64,000 nt of DNA from Achromobacter pulmonis (GTDB lineage: Bacteria > Pseudomonadota > Gammaproteobacteria > Burkholderiales > Burkholderiaceae_B). Under the pieces are notes generated by a model. The model had not been told where the DNA came from. It did no database searches and saw only the letters and a list, made by a program, of their open reading frames with translations. Position numbers and translations under genes: made by a program. Every line of letters begins with the position of its first letter. The first letter of the stretch is position 1. Below, piece after piece: positions 55,376 to 64,000 of this stretch. The stretch covers positions 36,964-100,963 of the forward strand of contig NZ_CADIJV010000021.1 of assembly GCF_902859765.1 (NCBI RefSeq). The letters are read 5' to 3'.

Positions 55376-56093
55376 AGACGTCCGCAAGAAGTTCGGCGAC
55401 AACGAAGTCCTGAAAGGGGTGACGTTGCGCGTCGAGCCCGGCGAGGTGATCGCCATCATCGGCAAAAGCGGTTCCGGCAAGAGCACGCTGCTGCGCTGCA
55501 TCAACGGGCTGGAGCAGATCGACGGCGGCGCCATCATGGTGGCTGACGCGCAACTGGGCGACGACGAGTTGCGGTTGCGCGCGCTGCGGCTGAAGGTGGG
55601 CATGATCTTCCAGCAGTTCAACCTGTTCCCGCACCTGACGGTGGGGCGCAATGTGATGCTGTCGCCGATGGTGGCCAAGCGCATGCCGCAGGACCAGGCC
55701 GCCGATCTGGCGCGGGCCATGCTGACGCGGGTGGGGCTGGAGCACAAGTTCGACGCCTGGCCCGATGAATTGTCGGGCGGCCAGCAGCAGCGCGTGGCGA
55801 TCGCCCGCGCCCTGGCGATGCAGCCGCTGGCGCTGCTGTGCGACGAGATCACCTCGGCGCTGGACCCGGAGCTGGTCAACGAGGTGCTGGCGGTGGTGCG
55901 CGAACTGGCCGCCGACGGCATGACGCTGCTGATGGTGACGCACGAGATGCGCTTTGCGCGCGAGGTGTGCGACCGGGTAGTGTTCATGCACCAGGGCCGC
56001 GTGCATGAGATCGGGCCGCCCGAGGAACTGTTCACGGCGCCGGCGACGCCGGAGCTGCGGCAGTTCCTGGGGATGACGGACCTGGCGCGTTGA
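55356..56093 (+). CDS. Polar amino-acid ABC transporter ATPase (GlnQ/HisP type)
   Basis: 245 residues. Walker A is GKSGSGKST, the Q-loop is in MIFQQFNLFPHL, the signature is LSGGQQQR, and Walker B is LLCDEITSALDP, followed by the switch His in MVTHEM. It drives the amino-acid importer encoded upstream. The convergent downstream gene is a PLP enzyme that may use the imported compound. Confidence 0.95.
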   Translation: MPLIALEDVRKKFGDNEVLKGVTLRVEPGEVIAIIGKSGSGKSTLLRCINGLEQIDGGAIMVADAQLGDDELRLRALRLKVGMIFQQFNLFPHLTVGRNVMLSPMVAKRMPQDQAADLARAMLTRVGLEHKFDAWPDELSGGQQQRVAIARALAMQPLALLCDEITSALDPELVNEVLAVVRELAADGMTLLMVTHEMRFAREVCDRVVFMHQGRVHEIGPPEELFTAPATPELRQFLGMTDLAR

Positions 56094-56122
56094 GCGCGCG
56101 TCCCGGCGGCCGGCCCGGCGCC

Positions 56123-57262
56123 TCAGCGCGAGAAGCCGCGCGCCGATATCTCCCAGATGTCCTGCACGATGCCGTCGCGGTAGACCACCAGCCCGTCGTG
56201 CAGGTTGAAGGTGGGATCGACGTGCGACGGCACCAGCAACAAGGTGTCGCCCAACGCCGGCGCCCGCGCATCGGCCGCCACCCGCACCACGCCATGCTCG
56301 TCGTTGATGGCGGCGTATTGCAGCCCCGGGGCGCCGTGGATCGCGGGCGGGCCGCATTCGGCGGTGGTGGACTTCAGGCCGGCATCGAGGATGACGCGGT
56401 CCGGCGCGGGCGTGCTCATCACGGTCGACAGCAGGAACAGGCTGTGCTGGAAGGCCAGCGCGCCGTCCCAGTCGTTGGCGCCGTAGTCGCCGTCCATGAA
56501 GGCGTAGGAACCGGCCTGCAATTCGGTGAAGACGCCGCTGGCGGCGTCGAATTCGACGCTGCCGGTGCCGCCGCCGGTGATGACATCGCAGGCAATGCCG
56601 CTTTCGCGCAGCAGCAATTGGTACGACGCCGCGATGCGCGCGGCCTGGCGGCAGACGGCGGCGCGTTCCTCGCGGGTGCGCAGGTGCTGCACCGAGCCGT
56701 GGTAGGCCTGCAGCCCGACGAAGTTCACGCCCGGCAGGGCGCGCGCCTGCTGCGCCAGCGCCAGCACGGTGGCGTCGTCGGCCACGCCGCAGCGGCCCTG
56801 GCCCACGTCCACCTCCACCAGCACGTCGATCTCGGCGCCGGCCGCGGCCATGGCCTGCGAGACCTGGGTCAGGTTGGCGGCGTTGTCGACGCAGACGCTG
56901 AACTTGGCGGCGCGCGCCAGCTGGCCCAAGAGGCGCAGCTTGGCCGGGCCGACCACTTCGTTGCTGATGTGGATGTCGGTGATGCCGGCGGCCACGAAGG
57001 GCACCGCCTCGCTGACCTTCTGGCAACAGATGCCGCGCGCGCCCAGCGCCAGCTGGCGGCGGGCGATTTCCGGGCATTTGTGGGCCTTGGCGTGCGGGCG
57101 CAGCGCGACCTCGTGGCGGTCGGCCCAGGCCTGCATGGTGCGCAGGTTGGCCTCGAACGCGGCCAGGTCCAGGACCAGGCTGGGCGTATCGACGCTGGCC
57201 AGGGGATCGCCGGCCTGGGCGGGCGGCGGCAGCGCAATGCCGCGAATGACTTCTTGGGACAT
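56123..57262 (-). CDS. DSD1-type PLP enzyme (D-threonine / 3-hydroxy-D-aspartate aldolase-like)
   Basis: 379 residues, alanine-racemase-like N-terminal barrel. The PLP lysine lies in RPHAKAHKCPEIA, the phosphate site in GGGTGSVEFD, and the C-terminal metal site has PSHVDPTFNLHDG. These fit the D-serine dehydratase-like/D-threonine aldolase fold. The enzyme cleaves or dehydrates beta-hydroxy-D-amino acids. Convergent with the amino-acid ABC operon, so it may process what that transporter imports. Which of the related activities applies is not decidable here. Confidence 0.85.
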   Translation of the reverse strand: MSQEVIRGIALPPPAQAGDPLASVDTPSLVLDLAAFEANLRTMQAWADRHEVALRPHAKAHKCPEIARRQLALGARGICCQKVSEAVPFVAAGITDIHISNEVVGPAKLRLLGQLARAAKFSVCVDNAANLTQVSQAMAAAGAEIDVLVEVDVGQGRCGVADDATVLALAQQARALPGVNFVGLQAYHGSVQHLRTREERAAVCRQAARIAASYQLLLRESGIACDVITGGGTGSVEFDAASGVFTELQAGSYAFMDGDYGANDWDGALAFQHSLFLLSTVMSTPAPDRVILDAGLKSTTAECGPPAIHGAPGLQYAAINDEHGVVRVAADARAPALGDTLLLVPSHVDPTFNLHDGLVVYRDGIVQDIWEISARGFSR

Positions 57263-57462
57263 CGAATGGCTCCGTGATAAAACCTGCTGCGCCGCCGTGG
57301 GCCAGCGCGCTTGCGACGGCCCGCCCGGCGGGGGATTTTGCCGCGGTGCAGCACCCCCCTGGTAAACGATAGCCTCCAGGCCATTGGCGCGCGGCGGCCG
57401 GCATGCCAGAATTTCAACACAACAAACAATAGGTTACTTCCACTTATTTTGGAGAAGCTCGC

Positions 57463-58425
57463 ATGAAACTCAGGAATTGGATCGCTACCCTGGCCATGGC
57501 CGTTGCCGCCGTCGGCGCCACCGGATCGGCACAGGCCCAGCAGTTCTTCCGCATCGGTACCGGCGGTACCGCCGGTACCTACTACCCCATCGGCGGCATC
57601 ATCGCCAACGCCGTGTCCCAGCCCGGCAAGCTGATCGCGACCGCGGTTGCCTCCAATGGCTCGGTGGCCAACATCAACGGCATCATGGGCGGGTCGTTCG
57701 AAGCAGGCTTCACGCAATCGGACGTTGCCTTCTGGGCCTACAGCGGCACCGGCACCTTCGAAGGCAAGCCCAAGGCGCAAGACCTGCGCCTGATCGCCAC
57801 CCTGTATCCGGAAAGCATCCACCTGGTGACGCGCAAGGGCGCCGGCATCAAGAGCGTGGCCGACCTGAAGGGCAAGCGCGTGTAGATGGACGAGCCGGGC
57901 TCGGGCACGCTGGTGGACGTGCGCCTGATCCTGGGCGCCTATGGCATGACCGACAAGGACGTCAAGGCCGAATACCTCAAGCCCAACCAGGCCGGTGACA
58001 AGCTCAAGGACGGCGGCCTGGACGCGTTCTTCTTCGTCGGCGGCGCCCCCGCCGGCGCCATCGCCGAACTGGCCTCCAGCGGCGCCGGTATCGACATCGT
58101 GCCGCTGGTCGGCCCCGAAATCGATGCGCTGCGCGCCAAGCAGGAGTTCTTCACGCCCGACACCATTGCCGCCAATACCTACCAGAACGTGGGCGAGGTC
58201 AAGACCATCTCGGTCAACGCGCAGATGGTGACGTCGGCCAAGCTGCCCGAGCAGGTGGTGTACGAAGTCACCAAGGCGCTGTACAGCGACGCCACGCGCA
58301 AGACGCTGGACAACGGCCATGCCAAGGGCAAGCTCATCACCCGCGAAAACGCGGTCAAGGGCGCCGGCATCCCGTTCCACCCGGGCGCCGAGAAGTTCTA
58401 CAAGGAAATCGGCCTGCTGAAGTAA
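57463..58425 (+). pseudogene. TAXI-family TRAP receptor, interrupted by an in-frame TAG
   Basis: A signal peptide (MKLRNW...SAQA) and TAXI receptor domain run continuously in one frame except for TAG at 57883-57885 (codon 141). The sequence reads GKRV-stop-MDEPGSGTLVDVRLIL. Intact relatives have Ser in this position, so a single TCG-to-TAG change would explain it. Without the stop the protein is 320 residues, the family norm. The downstream half resumes with ATG but has no signal peptide or Shine-Dalgarno. It should bind the solute for the TRAP permease that follows. Confidence 0.85.
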
Positions 58426-58477
58426 GCGCCGGTCGTCTCCCTTGCGGGAGTGCGCGGCGCCCAGCGCCGCGAATGCA

Positions 58478-58500
58478 CAGGGCCGCCGCGGGCGGCCCTG
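58478..58500 (+). terminator. Intercistronic hairpin between TRAP receptor and permease
   Basis: The stem cagggccgc/gcggccctg with a 5-base loop is followed by only two T residues. It may partially terminate or protect mRNA so that receptor exceeds permease, as in many binding-protein operons. Confidence 0.45.
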
Positions 58501-58528
58501 TTCACGGAATCACATGAGAAGCACGGCT

Positions 58529-60553
58529 ATGCAAATAGACCACGAAAAAACGCAGCAGCTGGCGGAGAAATACGATTCGGAAATCCGCTTCCGGCCGCTG
58601 CACAAAAGCGCCACCTGGATCGTCTCGGGCCTGCTGGTGGCGTTGTCACTGTTCCATTACTACACCGCCGGCTTCGGCCTGCTGCGCGAAGCCACGCACC
58701 GGGGGGTGCACCTGGCCTTCGTGCTGAGCCTGATCTTCCTGGTGTTCGGCTTTTCCAAGGCGCACTACCAGCGCGAGCCGAAATCGACCTGGTACGCGCC
58801 CGGCGGCGTGCCGCTGTATGACTGGATCATCGCCATCGCGCTGGCCCTGTCGGTGCTGTACATCCCCTACATCTTCGAGGACCTGGCGTTCCGCGTGGGC
58901 AATCCGCTGCCGCAGGACGTGTTCATGGGGTCGATCCTGCTGATTGGGCTGCTCGAAGCGACGCGCCGCGCCATGGGCTGGCCGCTGCCGATCATCGCCC
59001 TGGTGTTCATGGCCTACGCCGCGTTCGGGCCGTATTTCCCCGGGCTGCTGCAGCACGCGGGCAATACGTGGTCGCAGATCGTCAACCACATGTACCTGAC
59101 CAGCCAGGGCGTGTACGGCGTGGCTGTCGGCGTGGTGGCCACCTACGTGTTCCACTTCGTGCTGTTCGGCGTGCTGGCCACGCGTATCGGCCTGGGCCAG
59201 TTGTTCCTGGACGTGGCCTCGACCATTGCCGGCCGCTATGCCGGCGGCCCGGCCAAGGTGTCGGTGTTCGGCTCGGCGATGTTCGGCATGCTGTCCGGCT
59301 CGTCGGTGGCGAACGCGGTGACGGTGGGTTCGCTGACCATCCCGGCGATGATCCGCATCGGCTATCCGCGCCATTTCGCCGCGGGCGTGGAAGCGGCCAG
59401 CAGCACCGGCGGCCAGATCACGCCGCCGATCATGGGCGCGGCGGCGTTCCTGATGATCGAGTTTCTCGGCATCCCGTACCAACAGATCGCCATCGCGGGC
59501 ATTTTCCCCGCGCTGCTGTATTTCTTCGGCATGTTCATGCAGGTGCACTTCGAAGCCAAGCGCGAAGGGCTGCGCGGGCTGACGCCGGAAGAAATGCCGC
59601 GCCTGCGCGAGTCCTTCAAGAAGCGCTGGCCGACGCTGATCCCGCTGGCGCTGCTGATCGGGGTGCTGGCCAGCGGCCGCACGCCGTACCTGGCGGCGTT
59701 CGCCGGCATCACCGGCTGCATCATCGTGGGCCTGCTCAACCCGTTCCAGCGGCTGCACTGGCGCGACCTGTACGAGGCCTTCGAGACCGGCGCCAAGTAC
59801 GCGCTGGCGGTGGGCGCGGCGGCCGGCACGGTGGGCATCGTGATCGGCGTGGTGACGCTTACCGGGGTGGGCTTCAAGATCTCGTACATCGTGATCTCGG
59901 CGGCCCAATCGATCGCCGGCGTCGCGGGCGCGATCATTCCCGACGCCATCGCCAACACCCAGTCACTGACGCTGGTCGCGGCGCTGATCATGACGGGGGT
60001 GGTCTGCATCCTGATGGGCTGCGGCATTCCCACGACCGCCAACTACCTGATCATGGTGGCGGTGGCCGCGCCGACGCTGGTGCAGTTGGGGGTGCAGCCG
60101 ATCGCCGCGCACTTCTTCGTGTTCTATTTCGGCATCCTGGCCGACATCACGCCACCCGTGGCGCTGGCGGCGTATGCGGCGGCGGGCATGGCGGGCAGTG
60201 ATCCGTTCAAGACCGGCAATACCGCGTTCCGGCTAGGCATCACCAAGCTGATCGTGCCGTTCGTGTTCGTGTTCTCGCCATCGCTGCTGATCTCGGTGCA
60301 GGGCTTCACGTGGTACGACTTCTTCGTGACGCTGTTCGGCTGCATGATCGGCCTGGTGCTGCTGTCGGCGGCCTTCTCGCGCTATCTGCTGGTGGGCATG
60401 AAGCGCTGGGAACGTTGGCTGTGCGCCCTGGGCGCCTTGCTGACCATTCTGCCGGGCCTGACCAGCGGATTGATCGGCCTGCTCGTCTGCATCCCGGTGT
60501 TCATGCGACAGCTGACGCAGTACAAGCTGGTGTCGGCGCCGAAGACCGCATAG
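58529..60553 (+). CDS. TRAP transporter fused permease (DctQM-like, TAXI system)
   Basis: 674 residues, a fusion of a small 4-helix N-terminal part with a large 12-helix DctM-like part, the usual form in TAXI systems. The conserved GGQITPPIMGAAAFLMIEFLG and GCGIPTTANYLIMVAVAAPTL stretches mark the transport core, and FYFGILADITPPVALAAYAAAG is also typical. Na+-coupled uptake of an organic acid. The ATG at 58529 is preferred (gagaag upstream); 58514 is possible. Confidence 0.92.
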   Translation: MQIDHEKTQQLAEKYDSEIRFRPLHKSATWIVSGLLVALSLFHYYTAGFGLLREATHRGVHLAFVLSLIFLVFGFSKAHYQREPKSTWYAPGGVPLYDWIIAIALALSVLYIPYIFEDLAFRVGNPLPQDVFMGSILLIGLLEATRRAMGWPLPIIALVFMAYAAFGPYFPGLLQHAGNTWSQIVNHMYLTSQGVYGVAVGVVATYVFHFVLFGVLATRIGLGQLFLDVASTIAGRYAGGPAKVSVFGSAMFGMLSGSSVANAVTVGSLTIPAMIRIGYPRHFAAGVEAASSTGGQITPPIMGAAAFLMIEFLGIPYQQIAIAGIFPALLYFFGMFMQVHFEAKREGLRGLTPEEMPRLRESFKKRWPTLIPLALLIGVLASGRTPYLAAFAGITGCIIVGLLNPFQRLHWRDLYEAFETGAKYALAVGAAAGTVGIVIGVVTLTGVGFKISYIVISAAQSIAGVAGAIIPDAIANTQSLTLVAALIMTGVVCILMGCGIPTTANYLIMVAVAAPTLVQLGVQPIAAHFFVFYFGILADITPPVALAAYAAAGMAGSDPFKTGNTAFRLGITKLIVPFVFVFSPSLLISVQGFTWYDFFVTLFGCMIGLVLLSAAFSRYLLVGMKRWERWLCALGALLTILPGLTSGLIGLLVCIPVFMRQLTQYKLVSAPKTA

Positions 60554-60572
60554 GCCTCAGGGGTATTAAAGA

Positions 60573-60598
60573 GGGGCGGACCCAGGAAAGTCCGCCCC
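60573..60598 (+). terminator. Hairpin after the TRAP permease
   Basis: The stem ggggcggac/gtccgcccc (9 bases) with an 8-base loop lies 20 bases after the permease stop. No T-run follows. Candidate weak terminator. Confidence 0.45.
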
Positions 60599-60787
60599 GC
60601 CTGGGGAATTCTCGATTCTGCCGGCATCGGGGCGGGGATTTCGCGACTGTCGCGAGGCCGCTACGCCCCCTTTACTCCGCCTTTGCGGCGGTTGCCCGGG
60701 GATATAAATCAGCGTACAGTAAAATCCATGTTTGCTGGTCTGCCGATATGCGGGCCGACTGTGCAAACAGGCACAAGACTGCGCCAT

Positions 60788-61246
60788 ATGTTCGATATCC
60801 TGGTTTATCTGTACGAGAATTACTACACGCCGCAAGCCTGTCCCGCCGCTGACGTACTGGCCAAGCGGCTGGCTGCCGCCGGGTTCGAGCACGAAGACAT
60901 CGACGACGCGCTCGGCTGGCTGTATGGCCTGGCCGAAACCACCGAACGCTGTGTGGATCTCGCCCAAGCCCCCACCACTGGCACCCGCATCTACACCGAT
61001 AACGAATACCAGCAACTCGGCTCCGAATCCATCGGCTTCATCGCCTTCCTGGAATCGGCCGGCGTGCTGCCCGCGCCGCTGCGCGAGATCGTCATCGACC
61101 GGGGCCTGGCCGCGTCGGAATCGCCCGTGCCGCTCGCCAAGATCAAGATCATCGCCCTCATGGTTCTCTGGAGCCAGGAAGCCGAGATCGATAACCTGGT
61201 CCTGGAAGAGCTGCTGGACGAAGACGGCGCCCGCTTGCTGCACTGA
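60788..61246 (+). CDS. smg: Smg-family protein (DUF494)
   Basis: 152 residues from the ATG at 60788 (MFDILVYLYENYY), the normal Smg length and N-terminus. The longer frame from 60683 is not supported. The protein is helical with a C-terminal acidic tail (NLVLEELLDEDGARLLH). Smg is widespread in beta- and gammaproteobacteria, usually next to dprA/def; dprA is not seen here. Function unknown. Confidence 0.88.
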   Translation: MFDILVYLYENYYTPQACPAADVLAKRLAAAGFEHEDIDDALGWLYGLAETTERCVDLAQAPTTGTRIYTDNEYQQLGSESIGFIAFLESAGVLPAPLREIVIDRGLAASESPVPLAKIKIIALMVLWSQEAEIDNLVLEELLDEDGARLLH

Positions 61247-61342
61247 CGGCGCCGGCCCACGCCGGCGTCCGTATCCGCCTGGCCCGCGCGCCGCGAGCGC
61301 GCGGCGCCGTATCGCCGCAACCCCACTGCTTTCACTCGCTTC

Positions 61343-62224
61343 GTGACTTACATCGGCCGCTTCGCCCCCAGCCCCAGCGGCCCGTTGCACGCCGGCTCGC
61401 TGGTGGCCGCGCTGGCCAGTTGGCTGGACGCGCGCGCCCATCACGGGCGCTGGCTGCTGCGCATCGAGGATGTCGACACGCCGCGCACCGTGGCGGGCGC
61501 GGCCGAGACCATCATGGGCCAGCTCCAGACCCTGGGCCTGCGCTGGGACGGCGACGTCATGTGGCAATCGGCGCGCGGCGATGCCTACCAGGCGGCTTTC
61601 GACGCGCTGGCCGCGCGCGGCCTGGTCTATGGCTGCGGCTGCACCCGCCGCGAGATCGCCGATTCCGCGCTACGCGGCCAGACCGCCCCGGGCGCGGATG
61701 GCGAACGCCCCTATCCCGGCACCTGCCGCCACGGCCTGCCGCCCGGCCGCCAGGCGCGCGCCTGGCGCGTCATCCTGCCAGCCGGGCTGGAACGCTTCGA
61801 GGACCGCTGGCTCGGGCCGCAGGAACAAGACGTGGCGCAGGCGGTGGGCGACATCGCCGTCAAGCGCGCCGACGGCCTGTGGGCGTATCAACTGGCGGTG
61901 GTGGTGGACGATGGCGCGCAGGGCGTGACCGACGTGGTGCGCGGCGCCGACCTGCTCAGCTCGACCGCGCGCCAGCGCGTGCTGGGCCGGCTGCTGGGGC
62001 TGCCGCCGGTGCGCTACCTGCACGTGCCGCTGATCCTGGACGCCGCCAGCGGCCTGAAGCTGTCCAAGCAGAACGGCGCCCCGGCCATCGACACGGGCGC
62101 GCCGCTGGCAGCGCTGCAAGACGCGTGGCGCGCGCTGGGCTTCGCGCCGCTGGACGCGCCCGACCTGGGCATGTTCCTGCGCGAGGCGACAGCGCGCTGG
62201 GCGGCGCGCTTTCCGTTGCCCTGA
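61343..62224 (+). CDS. gluQ: Glutamyl-queuosine tRNA(Asp) synthetase
   Basis: 293 residues with a GTG start. It is a truncated glutamyl-tRNA synthetase without the anticodon-binding domain: [14 protein letters not shown] carries the HIGH-like motif, KLSKQNGA the KMSKS-like motif, and CGCTRREI plus CRHG the zinc site. It glutamylates queuosine in the anticodon of tRNA(Asp). Length is right for the family. Confidence 0.92.
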   Translation: MTYIGRFAPSPSGPLHAGSLVAALASWLDARAHHGRWLLRIEDVDTPRTVAGAAETIMGQLQTLGLRWDGDVMWQSARGDAYQAAFDALAARGLVYGCGCTRREIADSALRGQTAPGADGERPYPGTCRHGLPPGRQARAWRVILPAGLERFEDRWLGPQEQDVAQAVGDIAVKRADGLWAYQLAVVVDDGAQGVTDVVRGADLLSSTARQRVLGRLLGLPPVRYLHVPLILDAASGLKLSKQNGAPAIDTGAPLAALQDAWRALGFAPLDAPDLGMFLREATARWAARFPLP

Positions 62225-62300
62225 TGCGCGGTCCCGCCACCGGGTGGCGGGCGGACCCGCGCGGCGCCGGGCAGCCGGCCGGGCGCGCGGGCGGCGGACC

Positions 62301-64000
62301 CTACAACGGCTGCAGCTCCGCGCCCAGCATGCGCACCAGCAGGGCATCGCCATTCTCGGCCACGCGCAGCTCGCCGAACTTGGCGGCTTCATAGCGCTTG
62401 GCCTGGCCTTCGGGGAAGAAATAGGCGTTGGTGACGATGCGCACCCGGTTGTCGCGCACCCGATAGCGCAGCGGCACCTCGCCGTCGGCGCGCGGATCGG
62501 CAGCCTGCTGGATGCGCACCGGCTGCGCCACACCGCGCGCATCCAGCGTCAGCATCACGTAGCCGTCGGACGCTTCGTCCAGGATGGAAGCGTCCGCGTC
62601 CTGGCGCTCGCCCCCCAGCCGCAAGCGCGTGACCTCGCGCGCGGCGGCGAAGTTGAGCGCCATGTAATCGCCCTGCATCAGCGAGCGCGGGTCGACCGGC
62701 GCCAGCTCCAGGATCACCACCTTGCCGCTGGCCAGCAGCTTCTCGCGCTGCCAGATGCCGCCATTGGCGAAGGCCAGCGCCAGCGCCAGCCCGCCAAGGA
62801 TGCCCAGGGTGCGCCAGCGCAACGGCGCCGAAATGGGCGGCAGCGGCGCGCGGCGCGAAGGCGCTTGCGTGCGCATCAGCCGCGGCACCAGCCACACCAG
62901 CGCCCGCAGCACGAACAGCAGCAGCGCGCCGCCGCCCAGCCATAGCGCCTTCTGCAGCAGCGGCACGTCGAGCTGGTAGTAGTAGACGCCCAGGTAGGCC
63001 AGCAGGCTCAGCACGCCGAACAGCGTCACGCCCAACTGGTTCAGGCCGAATCCCAGCAGCAGCCACGCCAGCGCGAAACCGACCCCGGGACTGGGCAGCC
63101 AGAACAGCGCCAACAGCAGCAGGGCGATCGGCACGCCCCAGGTGACGCCGGCGGTCAGCACATGGCGGCGCGGCCACAGCACCGCCATCGCCGCCGCCGC
63201 GGGCAGCAGGGCGCCGGCGCACACCAGCAGCGCGGTCTGCGCGTGCAATTGCCACATGACCGGCAGTTGCAGCACCGACAGGCCGCTGGCCAGCCAGACC
63301 ATGCCCTGCACCGACAGCAGGAAGGCCCAAGCCAGCGGTTGCAGCGCATGGCCGCGCTTGCCGCCCAGCCGGTGCGCCAGGGTCAGGATCACCGCCGTGG
63401 CCCAGGCGCCGGTCACGGCGATCGGCAGCCAGACGAAGGCGGCGCGGGCCATGTCGAAGCCCAGCAGGGCGTCCAGCAGATCGTCGCGCAGCAGCTCGGG
63501 CGCCAGGACGCGCCAGATCAGGCCGGCGCCGGCCGCCGCGATCAACCCGCCGCTCAGGAAGCGCAGGATCACGTCCGGCCCCAGCGCGTACACCGCCGTG
63601 GCCATCAGCAGCACGAACAGGCAGGCGCTGGCGAACGAGGTCGAGCTGGACATGCCGTAGATGATGAGGATCTGGCCGGCGAAGGCCATGGCCGTGCCGC
63701 ACTGGCGCCAGAACGGACCGGCGTCGCTGCGCAGCACCGCCACGCCGACGGCGCACAGCACCAGGCCGGCCACCAACGCGCCTTCCTCGGAATTGACGAT
63801 GCCGGAGAAGGCCACGAACGCCAGCAGCAACAGGGTCGCCAACCAGGCGCTCAGGCCCAGGATGCATTGCACGTACCAGGGCGGCTCGGTGTGCGGCACG
63901 GCGGGCGGCGCGACCTGGGCCACGGGTTCGCCCGCCTCGGCCGGGTCGACCGCGTTGCCGGCCGAGGCCGCGGCCGGCTCGGCATCGGCGGGCGCGGCAG
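62301..64000 (-). CDS. Large membrane protein with C-terminal GDYxxLxY-type domain (DUF4401-like), 5' end outside window
   Basis: At least 566 residues. The frame continues past the right edge without a stop, so a Met or GTG inside the window (such as 63923) is probably not the start. About ten to twelve hydrophobic helices precede a C-terminal periplasmic domain with SLMQGDYMALNF, the variant of the GDYxxLxY motif, and FFPEGQAKRYEAAKFGELRV. The family combines DUF4401/DUF2157 membrane regions with this motif domain; its role is unknown. It is convergent with gluQ. Confidence 0.82.
   Translation of the reverse strand, partial: AAPADAEPAAASAGNAVDPAEAGEPVAQVAPPAVPHTEPPWYVQCILGLSAWLATLLLLAFVAFSGIVNSEEGALVAGLVLCAVGVAVLRSDAGPFWRQCGTAMAFAGQILIIYGMSSSTSFASACLFVLLMATAVYALGPDVILRFLSGGLIAAAGAGLIWRVLAPELLRDDLLDALLGFDMARAAFVWLPIAVTGAWATAVILTLAHRLGGKRGHALQPLAWAFLLSVQGMVWLASGLSVLQLPVMWQLHAQTALLVCAGALLPAAAAMAVLWPRRHVLTAGVTWGVPIALLLLALFWLPSPGVGFALAWLLLGFGLNQLGVTLFGVLSLLAYLGVYYYQLDVPLLQKALWLGGGALLLFVLRALVWLVPRLMRTQAPSRRAPLPPISAPLRWRTLGILGGLALALAFANGGIWQREKLLASGKVVILELAPVDPRSLMQGDYMALNFAAAREVTRLRLGGERQDADASILDEASDGYVMLTLDARGVAQPVRIQQAADPRADGEVPLRYRVRDNRVRIVTNAYFFPEGQAKRYEAAKFGELRVAENGDALLVRMLGAELQPL

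Noticed and set aside
57883-57885. Recoded stop codon (pyrrolysine or programmed readthrough) in the TAXI receptor
   Set aside because: TAG has no known recoding in this kind of organism and no stimulatory structure is visible. Nonsense mutation or sequencing error is simpler.

Overview
The window is very GC-rich DNA with strong G/C preference at third codon positions. Its gene content points to a betaproteobacterium of the Alcaligenaceae (Bordetella/Achromobacter type): Bug-type tripartite tricarboxylate receptors, several acyl-CoA catabolic operons, TAXI-TRAP and polar amino-acid ABC transporters, a giant filamentous-haemagglutinin/CdiA protein, and a type III chaperone-effector pair. Genus and species cannot be fixed from the sequence alone.

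Region 1 (1-7.2 kb) is core metabolism: the end of aceK, a biosynthetic-type thiolase, the two subunits of a biotin-dependent acyl-CoA (probably methylcrotonyl-CoA) carboxylase, and an MFS exporter. Region 2 (7.3-17.5 kb) is one long IclR-headed catabolic operon: thiolase-like protein plus DUF35 partner, Bug solute receptor, ADP-forming acyl-CoA synthetase, SDR, acyl-CoA dehydrogenase, ACAD10/11-type kinase and AMP-forming acyl-CoA ligase. Several of these genes overlap by 4-8 bases, and a convergent hairpin closes the operon. It looks like a pathway that imports, activates and beta-oxidises an unknown carboxylic acid.

Region 3 (18.9-29.3 kb) is the most unusual metabolic locus. Two convergent operons are present. 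The plus-strand one encodes a PhyH-type Fe/2OG oxygenase, two ATP-grasp ligases around a DUF1611/DgcN-like protein, and a compact malic enzyme. The minus-strand one encodes a haem-oxygenase-like diiron-type protein, an EPSP-synthase-like enzyme that has lost several catalytic residues, and a short LuxR-type regulator. An MFS drug exporter lies upstream on the same strand. Together they resemble an uncharacterised small-molecule biosynthetic cluster.

Region 4 (29.5-34.9 kb) holds a GntR regulator, exported proteins, a degenerate isochorismatase-like protein, a LysE exporter, a small frameshifted gene, a YkvA protein and a VapBC toxin-antitoxin pair. Region 5 (35.1-45.0 kb) is a contact-dependent-inhibition locus. 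It has a roughly 2,830-residue CdiA with its immunity gene, followed by AT-rich debris from other toxin/immunity modules: a second toxin tail, a frameshifted membrane immunity gene and a duplicated immunity 5' end. No CdiB/TpsB outer-membrane partner is in the window.

Region 6 (46-48.6 kb) is an atypical, lower-GC patch carrying a two-gene DUF262 + HEPN ribonuclease pair that resembles a defence cassette. Region 7 (48.6-64 kb) returns to high GC: class-III aminotransferase, Bug receptor, an orphan type III secretion chaperone and putative effector, a YegP protein, a complete polar amino-acid ABC transporter, a DSD1-type PLP enzyme, a TAXI-TRAP transporter whose receptor gene carries an in-frame stop, smg, gluQ, and a large GDYxxLxY membrane protein running off the window.
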